Positions 27,983 to 35,982 of a stretch of DNA of 64,000 nucleotides are shown here, piece by piece (position 1 is the first letter of the stretch; every line of letters starts with the position of its first letter). The notes under the pieces were generated by a model. The model made no database searches and had not been told where the DNA came from. It saw only the letters and a list, made by a program, of their open reading frames with translations. Where the stretch lies: the NCBI GenBank assembly GCA_937121175.1, contig CAKZKD010000003.1, positions 1 to 64,000 of the forward strand, given 5' to 3'. This DNA comes from an uncultured Flavobacteriales bacterium (GTDB taxonomy: Bacteria > Bacteroidota > Bacteroidia > Flavobacteriales_G > Salibacteraceae). The position numbers were made by a program, and so were the translations under genes.

Positions 27983-29095
27983 ATGAAGAGGATTATTGTT
28001 AACTACGTTCCGTTTTTTATTTCTTTTTTAATGCTCACCTCATTTTACCCTTTCAGACCCGGTGAATACGGACTGAATAAAGTCGTAATTGATGCGGGTC
28101 ACGGAGGTAAAGACCCTGGTGCGATTGGAGTAGATAAAATACAAGAAAAGGACATTGTTTTAGATATAGCACTGAAAGTCGGAAATGCAATAAAAAAGGC
28201 ACATCCGAATGTAAAAGTGGTTTATACCAGAGATACCGATGTGTTTATTGGCCTTGGCGAAAGGGCTAAAATTGCTAATCAAATGAATGCTGATTTATTT
28301 ATGTCCATCCACGCAGATGCAGCGGGAAGTAGTCAAGCATACGGAACAGAAACCTTTGCCTTAGGATTGCATAGGTCAAAGGAAAATCTAGAAACTGCTA
28401 AAAGGGAAAATAAAGCAATTCTTCTTGAGGAAAATTATGAAGTAAAGTATGAAGGTTTTGATCCGAACTCAGATGAGTCGGTAATTGCTTTAGGCTTAAT
28501 GCAGCAAGAAAATTTGGACAATAGTTTAAGTATTGCTTCAAAAGTGCAGGACCAATTCGTAGCTTTGGGAAGAAGAAATAGAGGAGTAAAACAAGCCGGA
28601 TTTATGGTGTTGTATAAAACCACCATGCCAAGTGTGCTTATTGAAACAGGTTTCATTACCAACCTTAAGGAAGGCCGGTTTTTAAACAAGCAAGAAAATA
28701 GGGCTAAAATTGCAAATGGAATTGTGACTGCCTTTAACGATTACAAGAAGGAAGTTGATGCACTTTTCGCACCCCCTTCAACCCAAAAAGAAACTGTTAA
28801 ACCAGAAGAATCAACGATTGATTCTGGTGTTCGATTTAAGGTTCAGCTTACGTCAAGCCCAAAATCTATTGGTACAGATCCTAAGGAATTTAATGGAATT
28901 GAAGGTGTTGAAGAAATGATGATTAAAGGTTCATATAAATACGCGGTCGGAAACGAGAAGAGCTTTGAAGAAGGTGTAACTTTGCAAAGCAAAATTCGAG
29001 AGAAGGGGTACAAGGATGCGTTTCTTATTAGTATTTACAAAGGAGAACGAATTCCTATCTCACAGGCTCTTGAAATAATAAAGAAAGCTAAATAA
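27983..29095 (+). CDS. N-acetylmuramoyl-L-alanine amidase (Amidase_3)
   Basis: 370 residues from the ATG at 27983; a TTG nine codons earlier is less likely because the signal-peptide pattern (M-K-R-I-I-V then a hydrophobic core) begins at the ATG. The catalytic domain has V-I-D-A-G-H-G-G-x-D-P-G with the first zinc His, an E in E-K-D-I, S-I-H-A-D-A with the second zinc His, and S-V-L-I-E-T-G-F with the catalytic Glu. A ~100-residue C-terminal part may be a SPOR-like domain. It cleaves the amide bond between MurNAc and the stem peptide in the periplasm. It leads a run of closely spaced envelope genes. Confidence 0.9.
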   Translation: MKRIIVNYVPFFISFLMLTSFYPFRPGEYGLNKVVIDAGHGGKDPGAIGVDKIQEKDIVLDIALKVGNAIKKAHPNVKVVYTRDTDVFIGLGERAKIANQMNADLFMSIHADAAGSSQAYGTETFALGLHRSKENLETAKRENKAILLEENYEVKYEGFDPNSDESVIALGLMQQENLDNSLSIASKVQDQFVALGRRNRGVKQAGFMVLYKTTMPSVLIETGFITNLKEGRFLNKQENRAKIANGIVTAFNDYKKEVDALFAPPSTQKETVKPEESTIDSGVRFKVQLTSSPKSIGTDPKEFNGIEGVEEMMIKGSYKYAVGNEKSFEEGVTLQSKIREKGYKDAFLISIYKGERIPISQALEIIKKAK

Positions 29096-29105
29096 GCACA
29101 GAGAT

Positions 29106-30035
29106 TTGAAGGCTAAAAAGGAGATTTTAATTGCACTTTTGGTAATCCTCACGATAGGTCTGTTCTATTACGGATATGGATACTTAAAAGGCAGTAATTT
29201 ATTCGCAAACGGAAGCACATATTATGCTATTTACGGAAATGTTGCAGGAATCAACAACGATGATCCAGTTTCGGTAAACGGTTACAGAATCGGTAAGATT
29301 AGGTCCTCTACACTCATTGCAGAAGAGGATGTTGTTATTTTAGAGCTTGAAATTTCGCATGGGGGGCTTAATATACCCGAAGATTCTAAGGCGATTATTG
29401 CAAATACAGGATTGCTGGGTGGAAAAGAAATTGATATTCAAATGGGGTCTGGTGACGCCTATCTTCAAGAAGGTGATACAATAGTTTCTGGAACAGAAGA
29501 AGATATTTTTTCGTCCCTTAGTTCTTCTTTAGAGCCGTTTGAGAAAAAAGCCCTCGAAGCAGTAGTTTCAATTGACTCTGTAATGCACTTAGTTCAGCTG
29601 GTCTTAAATGAACAAAATCGAAAAAATTTACAATCAACTATGCAAGATGCAGCTGAAAGCATGGAAACATTAAACACCACCTCGAAAGATTTGCAGCAAA
29701 TGATTGAGTCTGAGAGTGGAAAAATTAAAACCATAATAACCAACCTAACTGAAGTAACCGAGAATTTTAGTGCAATTAGTGATTCCTTGAAAGACATTAA
29801 ATTCAATGAAACCATTGAACGTGTGAACAATTCGCTAGATGGTGCGAATTCTATTTTGGAAAAAATTAATAAAGGTGAAGGCACAATGGGTAAGTTGGTT
29901 AATAACGATTCGTTGTACATGCACTTAAATGCAGCCAGCAAAAATTTAGATTTGTTATTAATCGACTTCAAAGAGAACCCAAAGCGATACGTTCACTTTT
30001 CAGTTTTTGGAAAAAAGGACAAATCGAAAAAGTAA
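29106..30035 (+). CDS. MCE/MlaD-domain lipid-transport protein
   Basis: 309 residues from a TTG; no ATG is available before the N-terminal transmembrane helix (residues ~6-23), so TTG is the start. One MCE domain follows (Y-Y-A-I-Y-G-N-V-A-G-I to K-E-I-D-I-Q-M-G, residues ~37-120). A long coiled-coil or helical needle comes next, and K-I-N-K-G-E-G-T-M-G-K-L lies near the C terminus. MlaD proteins are substrate-binding subunits that carry phospholipid between membranes together with an ABC transporter (MlaE and MlaF). Those partners are not in the window. The gene starts 10 bases after the amidase stop. Confidence 0.88.
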   Translation: MKAKKEILIALLVILTIGLFYYGYGYLKGSNLFANGSTYYAIYGNVAGINNDDPVSVNGYRIGKIRSSTLIAEEDVVILELEISHGGLNIPEDSKAIIANTGLLGGKEIDIQMGSGDAYLQEGDTIVSGTEEDIFSSLSSSLEPFEKKALEAVVSIDSVMHLVQLVLNEQNRKNLQSTMQDAAESMETLNTTSKDLQQMIESESGKIKTIITNLTEVTENFSAISDSLKDIKFNETIERVNNSLDGANSILEKINKGEGTMGKLVNNDSLYMHLNAASKNLDLLLIDFKENPKRYVHFSVFGKKDKSKK

Positions 30036-30060
30036 TTAGTATTCATTAAATCGCTTTACT

Positions 30061-31422
30061 ATGGCAATAGGAAGTATTCTTTTTATTATTTGCTTAGGAG
30101 TAGCCTCCTTTTTTTTCTACAAAAGCATAACTCGAATACGCAGAAACATCCTTCTTGGACGAGATGTGAATCGTACAGACAATAGTTCGCTTAGGTGGAA
30201 TACTATGGTTCGAGTTGCATTGGGTCAATCCAAAATGGTGGTGCGACCAATTGCAGGGTTTTTGCACATTTTGGTTTATGCCGGATTTGTTATCATCAAT
30301 ATTGAAATTCTCGAAATTGTAATTGACGGTGTTTTTGGTACGCACCGAGTTTTTTCAAGTTGGATAGGTGTAGATGCGTATCGTTTTTTCATAAACATAT
30401 TTGAAGTACTTGCCTTGCTTGTTCTTGTAGCTTGTGTCATTTTCCTTGTTAGAAGGAACGTAGTGAAAATCGCTCGATTTTGGAAGCCAGAAATGAAGGG
30501 TTGGCCTGCTTCTGATGCTAATCTAATTTTGATTGCAGAAGTACTGCTGATGTCTGCTTTCTTATTTATGAATGCTGCGGATGTTGTTCTTATGAATACT
30601 AATCCAGAAAACCTAGCTTCAGCAGGATTGGATAAGTATGCGATAGGTTGGAATGGACAAGGGTTTTTAATTAGTTCTATGCTTAACGGTATATTACCCG
30701 CGGATATGTCTGCATTACATTTTATTGAACGGTTTTGCTGGTGGTTCCACATTCTTGGCATTTTAGGGTTTTTGAATTACTTGGCCATTTCTAAACATTT
30801 GCACATCATTTTAGCTTTTCCGGCTGTATTTTTTTCCAACTTAAAACCCAAAGGAGAGTTTGATAATCTAGATTCAGTCAAAAAAGAAGTGGAATTGATG
30901 TTTGACCCAAGTGTCGATCCTTATGCTGCACCTCCAGAACCTGAGGAAGGAGCAGTACCACCTTCCTTTGGAGCTAAGGATGTAAAGGATTTGTCTTGGA
31001 AACAATTGCTCGATTCATATACCTGTACTGAATGTGGAAGATGCACGTCAGAGTGCCCGGCAAACCAGACTGGAAAATTATTGTCGCCGCGTAAAATTAT
31101 GATGGATACCCGAGACCGTTTAACTGAATTAGGGAGTTATATCGATAAAAATGGAATGGATTCGGACGATGGTAAAACCCTAATCAATGACTATATACAA
31201 CCTGAGGAATTATGGGCATGTACGTCATGTAATGCCTGTACCGAGGCTTGTCCGGTTAATCTAGATCCATTGAGTATTATCGTTGACCTAAGAAGGTACT
31301 TGGTAATGGAGCAATCTGCCGCTCCAGCTGAATTGAATAACATGTTTACGAACATTGAAAATAATGGTGCTCCTTGGCAATTTGCTCAAGCGGACAGATT
31401 AAACTGGAAAGATGAGCAGTAA
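30061..31422 (+). CDS. Membrane-bound [4Fe-4S] oxidoreductase, HdrC/E-like
   Basis: 453 residues. Five or so hydrophobic helices occupy the first ~260 residues, similar to a diheme-type membrane anchor. The C-terminal third has two [4Fe-4S] motifs, Cys 322/325/328/332 and 387/390/393/397, each followed by Pro. The layout is that of heterodisulfide-reductase-type electron-transfer subunits. Its partner is the CCG-domain protein two genes on; in related genomes the two are usually adjacent. It probably passes electrons between the quinone pool and a cytoplasmic donor; the donor is unknown. Its stop overlaps the next start by 11 bases. Confidence 0.85.
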   Translation: MAIGSILFIICLGVASFFFYKSITRIRRNILLGRDVNRTDNSSLRWNTMVRVALGQSKMVVRPIAGFLHILVYAGFVIINIEILEIVIDGVFGTHRVFSSWIGVDAYRFFINIFEVLALLVLVACVIFLVRRNVVKIARFWKPEMKGWPASDANLILIAEVLLMSAFLFMNAADVVLMNTNPENLASAGLDKYAIGWNGQGFLISSMLNGILPADMSALHFIERFCWWFHILGILGFLNYLAISKHLHIILAFPAVFFSNLKPKGEFDNLDSVKKEVELMFDPSVDPYAAPPEPEEGAVPPSFGAKDVKDLSWKQLLDSYTCTECGRCTSECPANQTGKLLSPRKIMMDTRDRLTELGSYIDKNGMDSDDGKTLINDYIQPEELWACTSCNACTEACPVNLDPLSIIVDLRRYLVMEQSAAPAELNNMFTNIENNGAPWQFAQADRLNWKDEQ

Positions 31423-31831
31423 ACTAAAAGAATTACGAGAAGGCGATCAGTTGATTAGCCCCACGCTGCAGGACGGTGTCAAAAATTTCATGATTGATAT
31501 CGACGGTACAATTTGCGAAGATGTTCCGAATGAGGAACCCGAGCGAATGTTAACTGCAGAATTGTATGAAGGAGCGCTCGAAACCATCAACCAATGGTAT
31601 GAAGATGGGCATATAATTACGTTTTTTACTAGTAGAGTAGAAGAACACCGTGCCTGCACTGAGCAATGGCTGAAAGAGCATAATTTTAAGTACCACGGAA
31701 TTTTATTTGGTAAGCCTAGAGGTGGTAATTACCATTGGGTGGATAACCACATTGTTCGAGCAACTAGATATAAAGGAAAGTTTACTGATTTGGTTCAGGA
31801 AGAAGCAACAGTTCAAGTTTTTAAGAAATGA
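31412..31831 (+). CDS. Small HAD-like phosphatase-type protein
   Basis: 139 residues. It has HAD motif I D-I-D-G-T-I, motif II T-S-R, and a late K-P-R-G-G-N-Y-H-W-V-D-N-H that can provide the motif III Lys and a motif IV Asp. The compact C-terminal part lacks a large cap domain. Proteins like this are sometimes mislabelled phosphoheptose isomerase. The substrate is unknown. It overlaps both neighbours (11 bases before, ATGA after) and so is translationally coupled to the two Fe-S oxidoreductase genes. Confidence 0.75.
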   Translation: MSSKLKELREGDQLISPTLQDGVKNFMIDIDGTICEDVPNEEPERMLTAELYEGALETINQWYEDGHIITFFTSRVEEHRACTEQWLKEHNFKYHGILFGKPRGGNYHWVDNHIVRATRYKGKFTDLVQEEATVQVFKK

Positions 31832-32619
31832 GTGAGCAGTTACAAGTAAAAACAATGGCCGAAATGATGGCCAGTGGTGAAAGTCCAGAAGTTTTATTTT
31901 GGGTAGGATGTGCTGGAAGTTTTGATGATAGGGCAAAGAAAATTACTAGAAGTTTTGTTCAAATTTTGAATAAAATCGATGTGAAATTTGCTGTTTTAGG
32001 AACGGAGGAAAGTTGTTCTGGAGATCCTGCAAAACGAGCTGGCAATGAGTTTCTTTTTCAAATGCAAGCTATGTCTAATATCCAGGTGTTAAACGGCTAC
32101 GGAGTGAAGAAAATTGTGACCACATGTCCGCATTGCTTTAATACGTTGAAAAATGAATATCCTGGACTCGGCGGCGAATACGAAGTGATGCATCACACCC
32201 AATTCCTTACTGGTCTTATGAACGAAGGAAGATTGAAGGTTGAAGGTGGTGCTTTTAAAGGAAAACGAATTACTTTTCATGATCCTTGTTATTTAGGCAG
32301 AGCAAATGGCGAATACGAAGCACCAAGAAACTTGCTTGCTCAGTTAGATTCCGAGCTGGTAGAGATGAAACGTTGCAAAACTAAAGGTTTGTGTTGCGGA
32401 GCTGGTGGCGCTCAAATGTTCAAAGAGGCTGAAAAAGGAAACAAGGAAGTCAATATTGAACGAACCGAGGATGCTATTGAGGTAAATCCGGATATCATTG
32501 CTACGGGTTGTCCGTTCTGTAATACCATGATGACCGACGGAGTAAAGAACTCTGAAAAAGAGAAATCTATCAAGATTTTTGATTTGGCTGAATTAATTGC
32601 GGACGCACAATCATCGTAA
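31828..32619 (+). CDS. CCG-domain Fe-S oxidoreductase subunit, HdrB-like
   Basis: 263 residues with two CCG-type cysteine-rich domains. The first has G-C-A-G (Cys28) and T-C-P-H-C (Cys100, Cys103); the second has K-G-L-C-C-G-A-G-G (Cys189, Cys190) and G-C-P-F-C. Such domains bind a non-cubane [4Fe-4S] cluster or zinc and form the catalytic site in heterodisulfide reductase B, glycolate oxidase GlcF and LutA/LldE proteins. With the membrane subunit upstream it should form one redox complex. The ATGA start overlap points to coupled translation. Confidence 0.87.
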   Translation: MSEQLQVKTMAEMMASGESPEVLFWVGCAGSFDDRAKKITRSFVQILNKIDVKFAVLGTEESCSGDPAKRAGNEFLFQMQAMSNIQVLNGYGVKKIVTTCPHCFNTLKNEYPGLGGEYEVMHHTQFLTGLMNEGRLKVEGGAFKGKRITFHDPCYLGRANGEYEAPRNLLAQLDSELVEMKRCKTKGLCCGAGGAQMFKEAEKGNKEVNIERTEDAIEVNPDIIATGCPFCNTMMTDGVKNSEKEKSIKIFDLAELIADAQSS

Positions 32620-33096
32620 ATGAAACTCTCAGAATTAAACCCAAGTTCACGTGTGTGGATCTATCAGTCTGATCGCTTATTAACAGATACAGAAGTTAAA
32701 GGCATTGAGGAGCAAGGAATGGTCTTCGTAGAAAACTGGAGCGCACACGGTAGCGCTCTTGAAGCGGCCGTTGAAGTGAAACTCAATTGTTTTATTGTAG
32801 TCTCAGTTGACGAGAATGTAGCAAATGCTACAGGGTGTTCAATTGATAAAAGTGTTCATTTCGTTAAAGATCTCGGACATGCTATTGGTGTTGATTTTTT
32901 TAATCGTCTGAACGTTGCTGTAGAAAATGGTGACAACCTTCAATTACTTAATTTAAATACATTGAAATCATTAGTGGAGGATGGTGTTTTAACTCCTGAG
33001 AGCACAATGTTTAACAATACAGTAACGACACTTTGGGAACTGAACGAAAAGTGGAGAATATCGTTGGCCGATAGTTGGGCGGCGAATTACATTTAG
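32620..33096 (+). CDS. Conserved Bacteroidota protein of unknown function
   Basis: 158 residues, starting directly after the preceding stop. No signal peptide or membrane helix is present. The S-R-V-W-I-Y-Q-S-D-R-x-L-T-D-x-E start is shared with short Bacteroidota proteins that databases often name ABC transporter ATPase, although there is no P-loop, signature motif or Walker B here; that name should not be carried over. Its constant place after the Fe-S pair suggests a helper of that complex, but this is inference. Its stop overlaps the converging gene's stop by 4 bases. Confidence 0.7.
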   Translation: MKLSELNPSSRVWIYQSDRLLTDTEVKGIEEQGMVFVENWSAHGSALEAAVEVKLNCFIVVSVDENVANATGCSIDKSVHFVKDLGHAIGVDFFNRLNVAVENGDNLQLLNLNTLKSLVEDGVLTPESTMFNNTVTTLWELNEKWRISLADSWAANYI

Positions 33097-33938
33097 TCTT
33101 TCTGTTTTTTTTCGGTTTCGGCAATCCAAGTTGCGTAAGAAATACTTTCTCCATTCTTGAAATAAAAAATAGCGCCGTAGTGGTGCGTTATTTTTAAATA
33201 TTCCTCGCCATATTCTCCTTGAATAAACACTCGTTTCAGAACTTTTTTATTCCCCTCTTCATAGGCTTCTTCTGTCCAGCCCTGTTCGTGTAGGGTAGCT
33301 AAATATTTTCGGTAATTGTCAGTATTCTTAAAGGGTTGTGGGTTTGGACGAGCAGCTTTTTCTTGATTAGGTTTATTCGCAATAACTGGTTTTTCGAGTT
33401 TGCTTTTCACCGTATTTGCAGTATCGGATTTCTTTTTAATGGATTTTAATTCAGCTTCCGAATCCTCTTTTGAATTTTTACTTACTACTTGTCGCTTTTC
33501 TTTACTTGTGTCCAGTTTAGTTTCATTAAATGGCATGACAGATTTCTGCACTGTATCGAGTGCGGGTCGTTCTTGTACTGAAACAATATCATTTAAATAT
33601 AATGTCAAGGTATCTGGAATTTCTTCATGGTTAATTGGATCAATTTTCTGCGCTTTTCGTTTTTCTAGCAATAAATTAATGTCTCTAACTTTTGCGATAA
33701 TTCTTTGGTCAGTAGGCAAGACTTTTAAGGCTTCGTTGTACTTAGTTTTAGCCTCTTCATACTTTTTAGCTTGAAATAGTTTATGTCCTTCTTCAGCGAT
33801 TTTGTCAAATTGCTCTTGCTTTTCTTGCTGCTCCCAATACCCCGCATACGGGTTTTTTTTAGATTTTTTCTGCCCGAATAATAAAGCGGGAAAAATCACG
33901 ATTAATAGAAAAGTAATTACTTGTTTCATTGGTAACAT
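33093..33938 (-). CDS. Exported TPR-type protein of unknown function
   Basis: 281 residues. A signal peptide (M-K-Q-V-I-T-F-L-L then L-L-F-G-Q) is followed by a short TPR-like helix pair (residues ~45-85, A-K-K-Y-E-E-A-K-T-K-Y-N-E-A), a long charged Ser/Lys/Glu-rich linker and a small C-terminal domain (N-Y-R-K-Y-L-A-T-L-H-E-Q-G-W onward). Two starts are possible, at 33938 and 33929; a TACCTTTG box ends 5 bases before 33938, the spacing seen at other genes here, and favours that one. The function is unknown, probably in the periplasm. Confidence 0.7.
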   Translation of the reverse strand: MLPMKQVITFLLIVIFPALLFGQKKSKKNPYAGYWEQQEKQEQFDKIAEEGHKLFQAKKYEEAKTKYNEALKVLPTDQRIIAKVRDINLLLEKRKAQKIDPINHEEIPDTLTLYLNDIVSVQERPALDTVQKSVMPFNETKLDTSKEKRQVVSKNSKEDSEAELKSIKKKSDTANTVKSKLEKPVIANKPNQEKAARPNPQPFKNTDNYRKYLATLHEQGWTEEAYEEGNKKVLKRVFIQGEYGEEYLKITHHYGAIFYFKNGESISYATWIAETEKKQKD

Positions 33939-33943
33939 AATTA

Positions 33944-33951
33944 CAAAGGTA
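33944..33951 (-). promoter_or_regulatory. -7 box TACCTTTG, 5 bases from ATG at 33938
   Basis: TAnnTTTG match on the minus strand with the same 5-base gap to the start codon as rsgA and gldA. Confidence 0.5.
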
Positions 33952-34050
33952 TTGGGGTAGTTTTAGGTTTTGTTGAAAACATAATGAGTTTTTAACAGGA
34001 TTAGACTTTCATAAAAATTTAACTTGTAGCGCAGCTCAAAAATTGAAGTT

Positions 34051-34236
34051 ATGTCACGTAGAAAAATGTTGATTTACAGTAAAACTATTCTAAGAAAAGT
34101 AAGTTTTGACGCGAGATTATTTCAAAAGGAATTGACTAAGGCGCTTAGTACATTGTCCGAAAGAGAGGCAAGGGAGCTTAAGCACTGGGTATTGCGGAAT
34201 TTTCACCAACAAGGGGCACCAGTTTTATTGGCTTAA
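34051..34236 (+). CDS. Small conserved-type protein, 61 residues
   Basis: Starts at the ATG at 34051; a second Met is six codons in. The sequence I-Y-S-K-T-I-L-x-K-V-S-F-D-x-x-L-F-Q-K-E-L-x-K-A-L is a pattern I associate with short Bacteroidota proteins of 55-65 residues. It is basic, amphipathic and without a membrane helix, so a cytoplasmic binding role is likely. Its 3' end overlaps the converging exosortase-associated gene by 12 bases. No function is known to me. Confidence 0.65.
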   Translation: MSRRKMLIYSKTILRKVSFDARLFQKELTKALSTLSEREARELKHWVLRNFHQQGAPVLLA

Positions 34237-34692
34237 TCTATCGTTTTTGTACAAAGCAAATGCTGGAATCAAGAAAAAACAAGCCAAAGGCGATTGTACA
34301 AATTCAATTAATTTTCTAGAAATACCGTAAGCTTCGTGGCCACTCCCAAGTAGGTATCCCACACTGAAGATTATTCCCGAAAATGCAAAAACCCCAATAA
34401 AAAAGGCTATCGTAATGTTACGAAAAGCTTTTTCTCTAAAGAATTGGCTTACTAATAGAATGGAAACCAAAAGATAGATTCCGGTAAACACGGCAATTAA
34501 AAAGAACTTGGCATAATACAGCGTCCAATATTCAAAGTTTTGAAGGAATAGAAGACTAGATGGAAGGTTAGGGTTGTTTTCACCTTTCCATAAATAATAG
34601 AGGTGGCTGTTTATGTTTTCGAATAAAAACTCTCTGAAGAATCCTAGAAAGAAGAGCAGCAAAACAAGTGCAATAATTTTAATCCTCTTCAT
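34225..34692 (-). CDS. Exosortase F system-associated membrane protein
   Basis: 155 residues with about four hydrophobic helices (near 6-22, 60-82, 93-115 and 132-148). The F-R-E-F-L-F-E-N-I-N-S-H-L-Y-Y-L-W stretch near residue 19 is typical of the small protein that regularly follows XrtF in Bacteroidota. Its role is unknown; a helper for membrane sorting is likely. It overlaps the end of xrtF by 14 bases, so the two are co-translated. Confidence 0.75.
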   Translation of the reverse strand: MKRIKIIALVLLLFFLGFFREFLFENINSHLYYLWKGENNPNLPSSLLFLQNFEYWTLYYAKFFLIAVFTGIYLLVSILLVSQFFREKAFRNITIAFFIGVFAFSGIIFSVGYLLGSGHEAYGISRKLIEFVQSPLACFFLIPAFALYKNDRLSQ

Positions 34693-35212
34693 TGCTCAAG
34701 TTATTGCTCCAGACGTACCATAAATAAAAAACATAGGAGTACACCAAAATTGTAAAGGTGTAGGTGTGGTTAAATTCTAAATATTCGGGGTAGAAATGCT
34801 GAATCATGGCAAGTGCTGTAACCCTAATTACGTTTAGGATGTGAATGGTCAGAATGCCCAGAGGAATAAACCAAAGTTTACGAAGAATAGGTCCTGGGTA
34901 AGCCAAAACGAAACCAGAAAACAAAACAAATAAAGTCAAACCATTACAAGGGTCTCCAATCCATACGCCGTGTGAACCATCAATACCAACGGTTCTGATG
35001 GCTTCACCAAGTATGTCGGTCGGAATGGTGGCATAGCCCATTAAAGACAACAACCAATCACTATTGTGGACTATTATGTTGATGATAAACGTATCTACTC
35101 CACCTTGTGGATGCAACCAAAGGTCATAGAGAACAAACCAAAAAATGAATAGAAAAAAAGAAGTCAGGATAAACCTGACTAATTTGTTTTTAATAAGTGA
35201 AGAAAAATTCAT
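34679..35212 (-). CDS. xrtF: Exosortase F (PID-CTERM sorting enzyme)
   Basis: 177 residues with several membrane helices. The exosortase/archaeosortase catalytic set is present: Cys in G-D-P-C-N-G-L, Arg in N-V-I-R-V and His in F-N-H-T-Y. The enzyme should cut PID-CTERM tripartite sorting signals at the inner membrane, releasing the target for transfer. The gene just upstream on the same strand, 14 bases away, encodes such a target. The short length and the absence of an EpsI-type domain match the XrtF form found in Bacteroidota. Confidence 0.85.
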   Translation of the reverse strand: MNFSSLIKNKLVRFILTSFFLFIFWFVLYDLWLHPQGGVDTFIINIIVHNSDWLLSLMGYATIPTDILGEAIRTVGIDGSHGVWIGDPCNGLTLFVLFSGFVLAYPGPILRKLWFIPLGILTIHILNVIRVTALAMIQHFYPEYLEFNHTYTFTILVYSYVFYLWYVWSNNLSNEED

Positions 35213-35226
35213 TCAGTAAAACTGAA

Positions 35227-35451
35227 TTAGTTTTTCATAGAGTCGAATATTTTCTTTCCGCCTAAAGCAACTCCAGCAATCACTAAAGCACTTATGCCAC
35301 CATCTATTGGGACACATGGAGGGGGAATACAACCACCTTGTCCGCCTGGACCACCACCACCACCTGGAGGGCCTGCTAGTACTTCAGAACCAACAAACAT
35401 GAATAAGCCAAATGCTACTATAGTTGTGATTTTACGGAAATTCTTTTTCAT
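35227..35451 (-). CDS. Gly-rich PID-CTERM protein, likely XrtF substrate
   Basis: 74 residues from the ATG at 35451; a longer frame from 35526 would put 25 residues before the signal peptide and is rejected. The signal peptide ends near V-L-A-G-P. The short mature part is Gly/Pro-rich with two Cys in C-I-P-P-P-C. Then comes P-I-D-G-G-I, a hydrophobic helix and a basic end with K-K, which is the three-part PID-CTERM signal. Almost nothing remains between the two signals, so the mature product may be a tiny Gly-rich peptide. It is cotranscribed with xrtF. Confidence 0.82.
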   Translation of the reverse strand: MKKNFRKITTIVAFGLFMFVGSEVLAGPPGGGGGPGGQGGCIPPPCVPIDGGISALVIAGVALGGKKIFDSMKN

Positions 35452-35581
35452 TTCAAGATAGTTTAAGATTACAAATGTAGCAAATAAGAGTTGAATTCCT
35501 TGGGGTATTGAACGAACTATTAACACTGCTGGCCGGATAGGAATTGTGATGAATATTACACTTTAAACTACAAGGCGCGTT

Positions 35582-35589
35582 TAAATTTG
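35582..35589 (+). promoter_or_regulatory. -7 box TAAATTTG before the rhodanese gene
   Basis: TAnnTTTG match 16 bases upstream of the ATG at 35606. Confidence 0.5.
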
Positions 35590-35605
35590 CAAAAAATTGG
35601 AAACT

Positions 35606-35905
35606 ATGAGCTTTTTAAGAAACCTTTTAGGAATGGGACCAAAAGTCGATTTTGCCGAACTTATTTTAAATGGAGCCACAATAATTGATGTTCGTTCTCC
35701 TCAAGAATTCAAGTCAGGCCACTCAGCAAATGCGGTGAATATTCCACTGGATCAAGTTCCTAGTAAAATGAATTCCATCAAAAAAATGAAAGCACCAATA
35801 ATAGTTTGTTGTGCTTCAGGTATGCGAAGTGGGAGGGCGAAGGGTATGATTGCCCAGGCTGGCTTGGAAGTGCACAATGCTGGTAGTTGGAGAAGTATAG
35901 CTTAA
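35606..35905 (+). CDS. Single-domain rhodanese-like protein
   Basis: 99 residues from the ATG at 35606; a TTG three codons earlier is less likely. It has one rhodanese domain with I-I-D-V-R-S-P-Q-E-F near residues 26-35, a following G-H-x-x-x-A-x-N-I-P-L, and the active-site loop C-C-A-S-G-M-R-S with the sulfur-carrying Cys. It should move sulfane sulfur from thiosulfate or a persulfide to an acceptor in the cytoplasm. No sulfur-pathway gene lies next to it, so the partner is unknown. Confidence 0.88.
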   Translation: MSFLRNLLGMGPKVDFAELILNGATIIDVRSPQEFKSGHSANAVNIPLDQVPSKMNSIKKMKAPIIVCCASGMRSGRAKGMIAQAGLEVHNAGSWRSIA

Positions 35906-35969
35906 TACCCTAGCCTAACTATAATAAGCAAACAAATTGGCGTGTGCTAACTACTTGTATCGTTTAATT

Positions 35970-35977
35970 TATTTTCG
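35970..35977 (+). promoter_or_regulatory. Variant -7 box TATTTTCG, 5 bases from ATG at 35983
   Basis: TAnnTTCG, one base from consensus, with the same 5-base gap to the start codon as at gldA and rsgA. The bases that follow (CCGAC then ATG) resemble those after the box upstream of the autokinase gene. Confidence 0.4.
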
Positions 35978-35982
35978 CCGAC

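Noticed and set aside
32620-33096. ABC transporter ATPase
   Set aside because: No Walker A, signature or Walker B motif; the name is a known loose label for this type of protein.
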